64,000 nt of DNA from Chryseobacterium sp. Leaf394 (GCF_001424105.1 NZ_LMQH01000012.1:362503-426502); one strand, 5' to 3'. Shown: positions 26,297 through 36,351, counted from the first letter of the stretch. The notes: a model not told the origin generated them from the letters alone. Numbers and translations are program-made.

Positions 26297-27841
26297 ATGA
26301 ATCTCGATCAGATAAAACAACCTTTCACAGAACATTTTCCGGGAGATTTTTCCGGAGACACCATGCAGCGGCAGACACCAAAAATACTTTTCTCAACTGT
26401 TGAACCTTCAGGTTTTGAAAATCCAGAACTGATTTTGTTTAATCAAAAATTATCTGATGAAATCGGTCTCGGTCAGTTTAATGAAAAATCTGATCTAAAT
26501 TTTCTTGTCGGTACAGATTTGCCTGAAAATGTAAAAACATACGCAACTGCCTACGCCGGACATCAGTTTGGAAACTGGGCAGGACAACTCGGTGATGGGC
26601 GCGCCATTTTTGCAGGAGAAATTGAAAATAAAGAAGGTGAAAAAAATGAAATCCAGTGGAAGGGTGCCGGTGCCACGCCGTATTCAAGACACGCAGACGG
26701 AAGAGCTGTCCTGAGATCATCCGTCCGGGAATATCTGATGAGTGAAGCGATGTTTCACTTAAAAGTTCCGACTACAAGAGCTTTAAGTTTGGCATTGTCC
26801 GGAGAAAGTGTAGTCCGCGACATCATGTACAGCGGAAATCCTCAATACGAAAAGGGAGCAGTGGTCATCAGAACAGCCGAAAGCTTTTTAAGATTCGGAC
26901 ACTTTGAACTTCTTGCCGCACAGATAGAAACAGATACTTTAAAAAAATTACTTGATTTCACTGTTAAAAATTATATCCCCGAAATAAAATCTGAGGGCGA
27001 ACAGAAATATCAGGAATTCTTTAAAACAGTTTGTACAAAAACTGCCGATTTGATGGTTGAATGGTATCGCGTGGGCTTTGTACATGGTGTGATGAATACC
27101 GATAACATGTCGGTTTTAGGTCTCAGTATCGACTTTGGCCCATATTCAATGTTGGATGAGTATGATTTGAATTTCACCCCAAACACCACAGATTTGCCGG
27201 GCAGAAGATATGCTTTCGGAAAGCAGGGACAGATTGCCCAGTGGAACTTGTGGCAGCTTGCCAATTCGCTGTTTCAGGTGATTGAAGATGAAAAATTTTT
27301 AGAAAAAACCTTAAACGAATTTGGAACTTACTTCTGGAAAAAGCATGATGAAATGTTGTGCAGAAAATTCGGTTTTGAAAAACTGATTTCCGGCGATGAT
27401 GATTTCTTTTCACAATGGCAAAGCCTGATGCAGGAACTTTCATTAGATTACACCCTGTTTTTTAATCAACTTGAAAGTCATTTAAACCAAAAAACAACTT
27501 CTGAACAGCTTCAGAAAATTTCTTATGGATTAATCGACGAAGAAAAGTTTGAAAAATTCAACAGTTTTTTGTCTGAATATGAAAAGAGATTATCTCAAAA
27601 CTCAATTTCTTCCGAGGAATCTAAAAAACTGATGCAGGAAAATAATCCGAAATTCACTTTAAGAAATTATCTTTTGTACCAATGCATCGAAGAGCTTGAA
27701 CAGGGCAAAAGAGATCTACTTGAAAAACTGATTACCGCTTTAGAAAACCCTTACGAAGAAAAATTCCCCGAATTTTCAGTGAAAAGACCTGATGGTTTTG
27801 AAGGTGTAGCGGGCTGTTCGATGCTTTCGTGCAGTTCATAA
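26297..27841 (+). CDS. selO: Protein adenylyltransferase SelO (YdiU/UPF0061)
   Basis: SelO is a pseudokinase-fold enzyme that transfers AMP to Ser, Thr or Tyr on proteins, with a role in redox stress. It is 514 aa. Visible signatures are AYAGHQFGNWAGQLGDGRA, WKGAGATPYSRHADGRAVLRS and the metal-binding region VMNTDNMSVLGLSIDFGPY. The extreme C-terminus is GCSMLSCSS. The last Cys is three residues from the end, where the selenocysteine lies in eukaryotic SelO, and a partner Cys sits five residues before it. The gene stands alone after a terminator. Confidence 0.94.
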   Translation: MNLDQIKQPFTEHFPGDFSGDTMQRQTPKILFSTVEPSGFENPELILFNQKLSDEIGLGQFNEKSDLNFLVGTDLPENVKTYATAYAGHQFGNWAGQLGDGRAIFAGEIENKEGEKNEIQWKGAGATPYSRHADGRAVLRSSVREYLMSEAMFHLKVPTTRALSLALSGESVVRDIMYSGNPQYEKGAVVIRTAESFLRFGHFELLAAQIETDTLKKLLDFTVKNYIPEIKSEGEQKYQEFFKTVCTKTADLMVEWYRVGFVHGVMNTDNMSVLGLSIDFGPYSMLDEYDLNFTPNTTDLPGRRYAFGKQGQIAQWNLWQLANSLFQVIEDEKFLEKTLNEFGTYFWKKHDEMLCRKFGFEKLISGDDDFFSQWQSLMQELSLDYTLFFNQLESHLNQKTTSEQLQKISYGLIDEEKFEKFNSFLSEYEKRLSQNSISSEESKKLMQENNPKFTLRNYLLYQCIEELEQGKRDLLEKLITALENPYEEKFPEFSVKRPDGFEGVAGCSMLSCSS

Positions 27842-27910
27842 TTAAATTTAAACCTCGAAGACTTCGGTAAAGACTTTTGTAAATCCTATTTTTGCAGAAA
27901 TTTATACTGA

Positions 27911-29182
27911 ATGTCTATCAAATCAAAACTCATTCACTTTTTTAAAATGATTTTTCCTTCCACTCTAATGGAATTGGGAATTTTCATTTTTTTTCTTGCA
28001 GCTTACGGGATTTTCGGGACTTTTCTGGCTCAGCATTACAAAATTGTTTTCGACAGCCGAATTCCGTGGGACGCCTATTTCAGTTTTGATAACAAAGCGA
28101 TTGTGATGACGGGTGGAAGCTTTGAAAGGCATCCGCTTTCGTGGTATTTTTTCAACTGGATCAGAGAATTTATTTTCCTTTTCACCAACGGGAAAATGGG
28201 AATGGAATTCAGACTCTTTCTGGTCTGGATCAGCAATTTTATTGTGAGTTTAAGCATTGTTCAGGTTTATAAATATTTAAAAAACATTGTTCAGACACCG
28301 CTTTTCATCAATTTGCTTCTGGTCTTGTTCTTCAGTTTATTTTCAACGTGCATTCTTTTATCATTCACACCGGAGACTTACACCTACACTCTGCTTTTGC
28401 TCACGGCATTCAACTATTATTCAGCTGTAAAACTCAAAAATGACGGCAAAATTTCAGGACTTTCACTGGTTTTGGGATCAACGGTTGTGGGAGGTTTGAC
28501 GGTCACGAATATTGTTAAGATTTTCATCCCTGTTTTATTTGAAAAAGATGTTTTTAAAAACTGGAAAAAATTTGGATTTGCCGCGCTGAGAGTCGGGATT
28601 TCATGTGTCATTTTTATTTTGCTGTATTTAAACAGAATCAGTTTTAAGTATGAAAATATTCTTTCTAAATCTGGTGAGCAGTATGAAAAGTTTTCGAATG
28701 TAAATTCCACTCCGGTTTGGGATATGGTTTATTCTTACTTTTTTGGCGGAAATATTCTGTTCCCAAGTTTCTTTATCAGAGAAAAACACAATATGCAGGG
28801 TTTTTATTACAAAGCTTTGTTCATGGATGTGTACACTTCTGCTGTTCCGTATATTTTCATCGGATTACTGCTTGTTTTGATATTCTGGAGTTATTTTAAA
28901 AATTTCAAAAACAAACTCGTGCAGATTCTGATGATTTCTTTTGCTGTTGACATCGCAATTCACTGCATTTTCAGATTTGGCCTTCATACTTCCTATATTT
29001 ACGGCGGTCACTTTGTTTTTGTCTATCCAATGATTTTGGGATGGCTGTTTTTCATTTACAGAAATCAGCCTAAAACACTTTCATTTTTAGCTTGCTCAAT
29101 CTTTATTATGACCCTGTATTTAGGTTTAAATAATTTTTACCGGATGACAGAATTTTTCGATTTTGTAAACCGGTATTATTAA
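27911..29182 (+). CDS. Polytopic membrane protein (DUF6080-like)
   Basis: This 423-residue protein has about ten hydrophobic segments and an N-terminal amphipathic stretch. I recall similar Bacteroidota proteins labelled DUF6080. The early extracytoplasmic loop (FDSRIPWDAYFSFDNKAIVM then SFERHPLSWYFFN) holds Asp and His residues in a place like the first loop of GT-C glycosyltransferases, so it may be a distant GT-C relative; this is inference. A TATTTTTG box at 27887-27894 is a likely -7 element. It is convergent with the SPOR gene and shares a terminator with it. Confidence 0.6.
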   Translation: MSIKSKLIHFFKMIFPSTLMELGIFIFFLAAYGIFGTFLAQHYKIVFDSRIPWDAYFSFDNKAIVMTGGSFERHPLSWYFFNWIREFIFLFTNGKMGMEFRLFLVWISNFIVSLSIVQVYKYLKNIVQTPLFINLLLVLFFSLFSTCILLSFTPETYTYTLLLLTAFNYYSAVKLKNDGKISGLSLVLGSTVVGGLTVTNIVKIFIPVLFEKDVFKNWKKFGFAALRVGISCVIFILLYLNRISFKYENILSKSGEQYEKFSNVNSTPVWDMVYSYFFGGNILFPSFFIREKHNMQGFYYKALFMDVYTSAVPYIFIGLLLVLIFWSYFKNFKNKLVQILMISFAVDIAIHCIFRFGLHTSYIYGGHFVFVYPMILGWLFFIYRNQPKTLSFLACSIFIMTLYLGLNNFYRMTEFFDFVNRYY

Positions 29183-29188
29183 CAAAAA

Positions 29189-29220
29189 AAACGTCTGCAA
29201 TCAACACTGCAGACGTTTTT
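29189..29220. terminator. Bidirectional terminator
   Basis: AAACGTCTGCA (29189-29199) pairs perfectly with TGCAGACGTTT (29208-29218). There are A and T runs on either side, so it can stop transcription from both convergent genes. Confidence 0.9.
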
Positions 29221-29239
29221 ATTTTTAAGTTAAATTTTT

Positions 29240-29773
29240 CTATTTCGCTTCAGAACAGAAGATTCTGTACTGAACTGAGGTAGCAGATTTAAAATATTCC
29301 CTTACTCTTGAAAGATCGCTTGAAGCACTCTGTTTAGAGAAATAACTTCCAGCTAAAATTTTATAGTTTGGTCTTAAAGAGGCATCAGTTTCCACTTTCA
29401 GATTAGGAAATCTCTTTCTGAAATAGGCTTTTACCTCATTGGCCTCTTCATTCGATTTTACAGTAGTAATAAGAATTTTAAAACCTAAAATCCTTGGGTT
29501 TTTTGCACAGATTTCAGCTTTTGTCAGTTCACGGTTCGGAACATATATTTTAGCGGGTTTTTTCACTTCGCTGTCCGGATCTTCAAAAGATTTGCCGTAG
29601 GTTGATTTCTCGCAACGCTCTTCCAGATTGCCCAAAGCATCGCTCACTTTAGAATCCATCGTCAAAACAAGCTCAGTTCCGGAGATCGTATCTTTCTTTA
29701 CAACTTGCTGTGCATCAACAGTATTAATACCACATAAGGCAAGAACAGAAAATGTCGCAATAATTTTTTTCAT
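29240..29773 (-). CDS. SPOR-domain protein
   Basis: This secreted protein of 177 aa has a signal peptide ending VDAQQ. The C-terminal 80 residues form a SPOR-like domain: FKILITTVKSNEEANEVKAYF, then NYKILAGSYFSKQSASSDL and a terminal strand VQYRIFCSEA. SPOR domains bind denuded glycan strands of peptidoglycan, often at the septum. The middle linker carries KPAKIYVPNRELTKAEIC with a possible cell-wall-facing Cys. It has a good promoter and a shared terminator, so it is a single-gene unit. Confidence 0.85.
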   Translation of the reverse strand: MKKIIATFSVLALCGINTVDAQQVVKKDTISGTELVLTMDSKVSDALGNLEERCEKSTYGKSFEDPDSEVKKPAKIYVPNRELTKAEICAKNPRILGFKILITTVKSNEEANEVKAYFRKRFPNLKVETDASLRPNYKILAGSYFSKQSASSDLSRVREYFKSATSVQYRIFCSEAK

Positions 29774-29790
29774 TTAAAACCTTGTTTCTG

Positions 29791-29820
29791 CAAAGTTATA
29801 AATAATAAAAAACATAGCAA
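29791..29820 (-). promoter_or_regulatory. Promoter of the SPOR gene
   Basis: On the minus strand TTG (complement of 29818-29820), 19 nt, then TAACTTTG (complement of 29791-29798), 17 nt before the ATG. Confidence 0.6.
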
Positions 29821-29904
29821 GCAAGGTTATTTAGAATAGTTACAAATTAAACGGAAATGACATTTTACCTTTTACAGCAGTCGTTAAAATCTTCTTAAAA
29901 ATCT

Positions 29905-29912
29905 TATTTTTG
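29905..29912 (+). promoter_or_regulatory. -7 box TATTTTTG upstream of actA
   Basis: TATTTTTG lies 46 nt before the actA ATG. The -33 region is poor. It is the only candidate promoter seen for the act operon. Confidence 0.4.
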
Positions 29913-29958
29913 CGGGATTGATTACAAATTCAATAATTACTAATATAAGATAATTTAA

Positions 29959-31323
29959 ATGATTAGTTGGAGAAAGCATTACAAAAAAACGTTGATTGCA
30001 ATTGGTATGTTGCTGTCGACAAGTGCTTCAATTTACGGGCAAGATGGCGATCCTAAAGCAGGTGAGACACTTTTCAAAGCAAATTGTACAGCATGTCACG
30101 CTTTAGACAAGCAGGTAGTAGGACCGGCACTGAAAGGTGTTGTAGAACGACTGAAGTCTGAGCAGGGCCTGGATACAGAATGGCTTCATAAGTGGATTAA
30201 AGACAACAAGGCACTTAGAGCTTCCGGCGATAAGTATGCCAATGAGGTCTTTGAAAAATTCAATAAGACTGAAATGCAGGTCTTTCCAAATCTTTCAGAT
30301 GCGGATATTGATAACATCTTAGCTTATACAACTAATCCTCCTGTAGAAGAGCCAAAACCTGCAGCTGGTGCAGGTGCAGCCAACGCAGACGGAACTGCAG
30401 CCGCAGCTCCTGTTGATAAAAGCGTTACAACAATCATGATTATATCACTTTTGGCAATTGCCGGACTTTTAGTCTGGATTTTGTTGAAATTGAGACAATT
30501 GGTAAAATTAGGTCAGTCTGACGAATTATCTGATTACAATCAGTCTAAAGTAAAATCTTTCAGCGAAATCTACGAGAAATACCACATGGTAGGTAAAGGC
30601 CTTCTTGCAGTTCTTGCAATCCTTGCTGCTTACGGTGTTTGGAACTGGATTATGTGGATTGGTGTTTACAAAGGATATAAGCCAGAGCAACCGATTTATT
30701 TCTCTCACAAAATTCACGCAGGAGAACAGAAAATCGACTGTCAGCTTTGTCACTCAAGTGCAAAATACGGTAAGGTTTCTGAAATCCCTTCAATGAACGT
30801 TTGTATGAACTGTCACAGAACAATTTCTGAGTATAAAGGTAAATACATGGAGCCAGGAAAAGACAAAGCATTCTACGACGGAGAAATCCAGAAGATTTAT
30901 GCTGCTACCGGATGGGATCCTGCTGCACAGAAATACACAGGAAAAACAGAACCTGTAGAATGGACGAGAATTCACAATATGCCTGATTTCGTTTACTTCA
31001 ACCACTCACAGCACGTTGTTGCCGGAGAAAAAGCGATCATCAATTCTTTCAACAAGAAGAATCCTGACAGCAAAATCGATGTAGTCTGTAAAGCATGTCA
31101 CGGTAAAATTGATACCATGAACGTTGTACAGATGGCAAATGATTTCACAATGGGATGGTGTATCGAATGTCACAGAACTACGGAAATAGATATGACCAAC
31201 GGTTATAATAAAGATTACTTCAAAAATCTACACGATAAGTTGAAAAAACAATATCCTCAGGATGGTGGTAAGATCACTGTAGATGCAATTGGAGGTCTTG
31301 AGTGCGGTAAATGTCATTATTAA
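29959..31323 (+). CDS. actA: Alternative complex III subunit ActA (multiheme cytochrome c)
   Basis: ActA is the multiheme subunit of the menaquinol:cytochrome c oxidoreductase ACIII. At 454 aa it holds six CxxCH motifs: CTACH at residues 43-47 in an N-terminal monoheme domain, then CQLCH, CMNCH, CKACH, CIECH and CGKCH in the C-terminal pentaheme domain. A Pro/Ala linker and two hydrophobic helices (about 158-182 and 213-236) join them. A signal-like start (to SIYGQ) puts the hemes in the periplasm. It heads the act operon, with actB 23 bp behind. The sixth motif seems to add a small cytochrome c domain to the classical pentaheme subunit. Confidence 0.93.
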   Translation: MISWRKHYKKTLIAIGMLLSTSASIYGQDGDPKAGETLFKANCTACHALDKQVVGPALKGVVERLKSEQGLDTEWLHKWIKDNKALRASGDKYANEVFEKFNKTEMQVFPNLSDADIDNILAYTTNPPVEEPKPAAGAGAANADGTAAAAPVDKSVTTIMIISLLAIAGLLVWILLKLRQLVKLGQSDELSDYNQSKVKSFSEIYEKYHMVGKGLLAVLAILAAYGVWNWIMWIGVYKGYKPEQPIYFSHKIHAGEQKIDCQLCHSSAKYGKVSEIPSMNVCMNCHRTISEYKGKYMEPGKDKAFYDGEIQKIYAATGWDPAAQKYTGKTEPVEWTRIHNMPDFVYFNHSQHVVAGEKAIINSFNKKNPDSKIDVVCKACHGKIDTMNVVQMANDFTMGWCIECHRTTEIDMTNGYNKDYFKNLHDKLKKQYPQDGGKITVDAIGGLECGKCHY

Positions 31324-31346
31324 TAACTAAAAAATTAGAAGTATAA

Positions 31347-34300
31347 ATGGCTTCAAATAAAATACAATTCAGAAGTATTCACGAACTTAAAGACCCTGCC
31401 TTAAACGGTAAGCTGGCTCTTAAAGAGTTCCAGGAAGAAATTCCGGTAGAAGATTTTCTCGACAAAGCGGAAACCAGCGATGCAAGTACAACCAGAAGAG
31501 ATTTCTTAAAACTTTTAGGTTTCTCAACAGCTGCGGTAACTTTAGCGGCTTGTGAAGCTCCGGTAATCAAAACGATTCCTTATGTAGTAAAGCCACACGA
31601 TATTATTCCTGGGGTACCCAATTACTACGCTTCAACATATTTTGACGGTTTCGATTTCGCAAGTGTTTTGGTAAAAACCAGAGAAGGACGACCAATCAAA
31701 ATTGATCCGAACCCGGCAGCAGGCGATTTAGGTAAAACTAATGCTAGAGCTCAGGCAGCAGTACTTTCACTGTATGACAATGATAAAGTAAAGCAGCCGA
31801 AACTAGATGGGAAAGACGAAACTTTCGATAAAGTTGATGATTTCGTTATTAAAGGATTAAATGAGGCTCAGGCTTCAGGTAAAAAGATTGTTCTTTTATC
31901 TCAGTCTTTCGCTTCACCTACATTCAAAAAATTATTTGCTGAATTTAAAGCAAAATATCCGACTGCAGAGTTGGTAACTTACGATGCTTTCCCTCACAAC
32001 GCAGCTTTAGATGCAGCTCAGGAAGTATTCGGAACAAGAGCTTTACCGGTGTATGACCTTAAAGGTTCAGAATTGGTAGTAGCTTTCCAGGCAGACTTCT
32101 TAGGAGATTTTAATGCTTCAAGCCTTGAAACTTCTTACGCTGCTGCAAGAACTCCGGGAGCAACGATGTTGAGACACATTCAGGTTGAATCTAATATGTC
32201 TTTAACCGGTGCAAACGCCGATTCAAGATACAGATTAAAGCCAAGTGCTGTAAACAAAACTTTAGTTGAAGTTTACAATGCTATCGTTGGAGGAACTGCT
32301 CCGGCTGATAAAACAGCAGCAGAAATCGTAAAAGAACTTCAGGCTAAAGGAAGCAAAGCTTTAGTTTTGGCTGACGGTTCTAAAGCGGCTCAGGTTTTAG
32401 CTCATTTAATCAATCAGAAATTAGGTTCTGTAGCTTTCACAGGTAAAGCAAACTTCCTTAAGGAATTTGACAAAGCAAGATTTGAAGAATTCTTAGGATG
32501 GGTAAACGGCGGACAGGTTGGTGTTTTAATCACAAACAATGTAGATCCGATTTACTCCTACCACAAAGGTCAGGATTTCAAAAAATCTTTGGCAAAAGTA
32601 CCGTACATCGTTGCTGTTGCTGATAAGAAAAACGAAATGTACAAAGCAGCGAAAGCTGTGATTCCTGTAGCCAACTGGTTGGAATCATGGGGAGATATGG
32701 AACCTCAGACAGGTGCCTACACATTAATGCAGCCAACAATCCAGAAAATCTACAAATCAAGACAGATTGAAGAGTCTTTATTGGTTTGGAAGAATGGAAA
32801 AAACAATGCTGCTAATAACTATTACGATTATTTAAAAGCAAATGCAGGTTCTCTTTTAGGAGGAACTTCATTCAACAAAGCTTTATATAACGGTTTTGTA
32901 GCTTCTACAAATTCAACTATGCTTTCTTACGCTGGCGGAAACGCTGGTCAGGCTTTAGCAGAATTAGGAAACTTCAAACCTGCTGAATTAGAATTGGTAT
33001 TGTATACCAAAACTGCGATGGGAGACGGAACTCAGGCAAACAACCCTTGGTTGCAGGAATTACCGGATCCTATTACAAGAATGTCTTGGGATAACTACCT
33101 TACCATTTCTCCTAAAGATGCTGAAAAGTTTGAGATTAAAAATGATCTTAACGCAAGAATGCAGCTGGACGGTTCTTACGTAAACCTTACAGTAAACGGA
33201 GTAAAATTAGAAAACGTTCCTGTATTTGTACAGCCGGGTCAGGCAGAAGGATCTGTAGGTCTTGCGCTTGGTTACGGAAAGAAAAATTCCGGAGCTACTG
33301 CTGATACAGGAGTAAATGCTTATCCTTTATTTGATGGATCAAACCTAGTTCTTTCCGGTGTAAAAATCGATAAGACGGGAGAAGACCACGAATTTGCGGG
33401 AGTACAGCTTCAGAATACTTTAATGGGCCGTTACGAAATCGCAAGAGAAGTTCCTCTGGCAGATTTCATCAAAGTACCTTTCGATGATGAGCACAAAGGA
33501 TGGAACAAGCCTTTGGAATATCACACCATCAGCGGAGCACTTCCTGCAGCTAAAATCGACCTTTGGGATGCTTTTGATGATACAGACGGACCTCACTTCA
33601 ACTTATCTGTTGACCTGAACTCTTGTACTGGTTGTGGAGCATGTATCATTGCTTGTCAGGCTGAGAACAACGTTCCTGTAGTAGGAAAAGAAGAGATCAG
33701 AATGTCTAGAGATATGTATTGGTTGAGAATTGACCGTTACTATTCTTCAAAAGAAACTTTAACTGTTTATGACGGTCTTGCACAAGATAAAGCTGTTCCT
33801 GAATTATACGGAAGCAAAGTTCTTGGAATTGAAGGTTCTTTGGAAAATCCAGCTGAAAATCCTGATGTGATCTTCCAGCCGGTAATGTGTCAGCACTGTA
33901 ACCACGCACCTTGTGAAACTGTTTGTCCGGTAGCGGCAACATCACACGGTAAGCAGGGACAGAACCACATGGCTTATAACAGATGTATCGGTACAAGATA
34001 CTGTGCAAACAACTGTCCTTATAAAGTAAGACGTTTCAACTGGTTTACTTATAACTTAAATGACCGTTTTGATTTTAATCAGAATAACGATTTAGGTAGA
34101 ATGGTATTGAATCCGGATGTTGTTGTAAGAACAAGAGGGGTAATGGAGAAATGTTCTATGTGTATCCAGGAAACTCAGGCTACAATTTTAGCTGCGAAGA
34201 GAGAGAACAGAAGAGTAACAGACAACGAATTTAAAAATTCTTGTGCCTGTGCAGCTGCTTGTTCTACCGGAGCAATGACATTTGGAGACATGAATGACAA

Positions 34301-34418
34301 AGAATCTGAAGTTAGAAAGCTGTACAGCAGCAACAGAAGATATCATTTACTTGAAGAGATCGGCACAAAACCAAACGTGTTCTATCACACTAAAGTAAGA
34401 AACAGAGTAGAAAAATAA
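31347..34418 (+). CDS. actB: Alternative complex III subunit ActB (molybdopterin-like/Fe-S protein)
   Basis: ActB is a 1023-residue fusion. The N-terminus has a Tat-like motif (TTRRDFLKLLGF) that lies about 50 residues in, followed by a lipobox-like LAAC. Residues about 80-650 resemble molybdopterin oxidoreductases, but in ACIII this part binds no molybdenum. From about residue 755 comes a ferredoxin-like domain with four cysteine clusters: CTGCGACIIACQ, CQHCNHAPCETVCP, CIGTRYCANNCPY, and CSMC with CACAAACSTG. It relays electrons from quinol towards the hemes. It is the second gene of the operon. Confidence 0.95.
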   Translation: MASNKIQFRSIHELKDPALNGKLALKEFQEEIPVEDFLDKAETSDASTTRRDFLKLLGFSTAAVTLAACEAPVIKTIPYVVKPHDIIPGVPNYYASTYFDGFDFASVLVKTREGRPIKIDPNPAAGDLGKTNARAQAAVLSLYDNDKVKQPKLDGKDETFDKVDDFVIKGLNEAQASGKKIVLLSQSFASPTFKKLFAEFKAKYPTAELVTYDAFPHNAALDAAQEVFGTRALPVYDLKGSELVVAFQADFLGDFNASSLETSYAAARTPGATMLRHIQVESNMSLTGANADSRYRLKPSAVNKTLVEVYNAIVGGTAPADKTAAEIVKELQAKGSKALVLADGSKAAQVLAHLINQKLGSVAFTGKANFLKEFDKARFEEFLGWVNGGQVGVLITNNVDPIYSYHKGQDFKKSLAKVPYIVAVADKKNEMYKAAKAVIPVANWLESWGDMEPQTGAYTLMQPTIQKIYKSRQIEESLLVWKNGKNNAANNYYDYLKANAGSLLGGTSFNKALYNGFVASTNSTMLSYAGGNAGQALAELGNFKPAELELVLYTKTAMGDGTQANNPWLQELPDPITRMSWDNYLTISPKDAEKFEIKNDLNARMQLDGSYVNLTVNGVKLENVPVFVQPGQAEGSVGLALGYGKKNSGATADTGVNAYPLFDGSNLVLSGVKIDKTGEDHEFAGVQLQNTLMGRYEIAREVPLADFIKVPFDDEHKGWNKPLEYHTISGALPAAKIDLWDAFDDTDGPHFNLSVDLNSCTGCGACIIACQAENNVPVVGKEEIRMSRDMYWLRIDRYYSSKETLTVYDGLAQDKAVPELYGSKVLGIEGSLENPAENPDVIFQPVMCQHCNHAPCETVCPVAATSHGKQGQNHMAYNRCIGTRYCANNCPYKVRRFNWFTYNLNDRFDFNQNNDLGRMVLNPDVVVRTRGVMEKCSMCIQETQATILAAKRENRRVTDNEFKNSCACAAACSTGAMTFGDMNDKESEVRKLYSSNRRYHLLEEIGTKPNVFYHTKVRNRVEK

Positions 34419-34444
34419 AGTTATAAATAATAAATAGGTAAAAA

Positions 34445-35842
34445 ATGTCAGGACATTACGAAGCTCCGATAAGAGAACCTCTAATTATTGGTCACAAAAC
34501 TTATCACGATATCACTGAAGATATTGCACGACCTATCGAAGAAAGAGCAGGAAAACTATGGTGGATTTCACTATATGCAGCCTTAGTTCTTTTCATCTAC
34601 GGATTCGGCTGTATCGCATACACTATCGGAACAGGTATTGGATCATGGGGGCTTAACAGAACTATTAACTGGGGTTGGGATATTACCAACTTCGTATGGT
34701 GGGTAGGTATTGGTCACGCCGGTACTCTAATCTCAGCAGTATTATTATTATTTAGACAGAGATGGAGAATGTCTGTAAACAGATCTGCAGAGGCGATGAC
34801 GATCTTTGCGGTTGTACAGGCAGCTTTGTTCCCGGTAATTCACATGGGTAGAGTTTGGGTAGGATACTGGGTTTTCCCTCTTCCTAACCAGTTTGGTACA
34901 CTTTGGACCAACTTCAACTCACCACTATTCTGGGACGTATTTGCAATCTCAACTTATTTCTCAGTATCTACCGTATTCTGGTTCATAGGTTTGATTCCTG
35001 ACTTTGCAATGATCAGAGACAGAGCAAAAACTCCTTGGACTAAAAAAATCTATACATTACTGTCTTTCGGATGGGGTGGAAAAGCAAAACACTGGCAGAG
35101 ATTTGAAGAGGTATCTTTGGTTCTTGCAGGTTTGGCAACACCGCTTGTATTCTCGGTACACACTACGGTATCTTTTGACTTCGCAACTTCGGTTATTAAA
35201 GGATGGCACTCTACGATCTATCCTCCTTACTTCGTTGCGGGTGCTATCTTCTCAGGATTTGCAATGGTACAGACGCTATTGTTAATCGCAAGAAAAGTTT
35301 GTCACCTTGAAGATTACATTACTATGTATCATATCGAAATTATGAACATCGTAATCGTATTGACTGGCGGTATGGTAACTGTAGCTTACGCAACTGAATA
35401 TTTCATCGGATGGTATTCCGGTTCAAGATACGAAGACTTTACTTATCTTTCTCCGGGTGCTGCAGTAGGACCTTACTGGTGGGCATTCTGGGCATTGATT
35501 ATCTGTAACCTTGTTGTTCCTGCATTATTCTGGTTCAAGAGAGTAAGAACAAACATCATTGCAACATTTATTATTGCTTTAATTATCAACATCGGTATGT
35601 GGTTTGAGCGTTTTGACATCATTGTAATCAACCTTTCGAGAGATTACCTTCCAGGATCTTGGACGATGTTTAAACCAACCATCATTGACGTTGGAGTATA
35701 TTTAGGAACAATCGGATTCTTCTCTGTATTATTCTTATTATATGCAAGAACATTCCCTGTAATTGCACAGGCTGAATTGAAGAGTATCTTAAAAATTTCA
35801 GGTGAAACCTATAAAGTAAAAGAAGGAGATGAGCACCACTAA
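34445..35842 (+). CDS. actC: Alternative complex III subunit ActC (NrfD-like quinol-binding membrane protein)
   Basis: ActC is a 465-residue NrfD/PsrC-type membrane protein with about ten transmembrane helices (for example LWWISLYAALVLFIYGFG, HAGTLISAVLLLF). It carries the menaquinol site of ACIII. Conserved features include WWVGIGHAGTL, FPVIHMGRVW and VFSVHTTVSFDFA, the His and Asp of which are suited to proton and quinol handling. Its last 14 nt overlap the start of actD, so translation is coupled. Confidence 0.95.
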   Translation: MSGHYEAPIREPLIIGHKTYHDITEDIARPIEERAGKLWWISLYAALVLFIYGFGCIAYTIGTGIGSWGLNRTINWGWDITNFVWWVGIGHAGTLISAVLLLFRQRWRMSVNRSAEAMTIFAVVQAALFPVIHMGRVWVGYWVFPLPNQFGTLWTNFNSPLFWDVFAISTYFSVSTVFWFIGLIPDFAMIRDRAKTPWTKKIYTLLSFGWGGKAKHWQRFEEVSLVLAGLATPLVFSVHTTVSFDFATSVIKGWHSTIYPPYFVAGAIFSGFAMVQTLLLIARKVCHLEDYITMYHIEIMNIVIVLTGGMVTVAYATEYFIGWYSGSRYEDFTYLSPGAAVGPYWWAFWALIICNLVVPALFWFKRVRTNIIATFIIALIINIGMWFERFDIIVINLSRDYLPGSWTMFKPTIIDVGVYLGTIGFFSVLFLLYARTFPVIAQAELKSILKISGETYKVKEGDEHH

Positions 35843-36350
35843 AATTGTATACGGACTTTATGCTGATGACGACGATTTAATGAACGGCGTTAAAGCATTC
35901 AACGATAAAGGGATCTCTATAAACGAAGTTTATACTCCTTTCCCGGTTCACGGCCTTGATAAAGCTTTGGGATTAAAGAAAACAAGAATTTCTGATGCCG
36001 CATTTATCTTTGCTCTTTATGGTGTAACCATTGGTATTACTTTATCATGGTACATCATGAACCACGACTGGCCACAGAATATCGGTGGTAAGCCGGCATT
36101 CACTTGGGTGAATAACTTCCCTGCTTTCATCGACCCGATGTTTGAACTGATGGTTTTCTGTACGGCTCACATGATGTCATTAACCTTCTTTGTAAGAAAT
36201 AAAATGTATCCTGGAGCTCCGGCACAGAATCCTGATCCGAGAACTACTGACGATAAATTCTTAATGGAATTTGTAACAGACGATGTGGAATCTGTAAAGC
36301 AGCTTCTTATTGAGACCGGTGTAGAAGAGATAACTGTAAAAGATGCTTAA
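35829..36350 (+). CDS. actD: Alternative complex III subunit ActD (DUF3341)
   Basis: ActD is a small subunit of 173 aa with an N-terminal cytosolic domain (IVYGLYADDDDLMNGVKAF) and two transmembrane helices (about 56-78 and 97-118). It packs against ActC in known ACIII structures and has no cofactor. It begins inside the end of actC and its end overlaps or abuts actE, which makes the gene order and coupling diagnostic. Confidence 0.93.
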   Translation: MSTTKIVYGLYADDDDLMNGVKAFNDKGISINEVYTPFPVHGLDKALGLKKTRISDAAFIFALYGVTIGITLSWYIMNHDWPQNIGGKPAFTWVNNFPAFIDPMFELMVFCTAHMMSLTFFVRNKMYPGAPAQNPDPRTTDDKFLMEFVTDDVESVKQLLIETGVEEITVKDA

Positions 36351-36351
36351 G

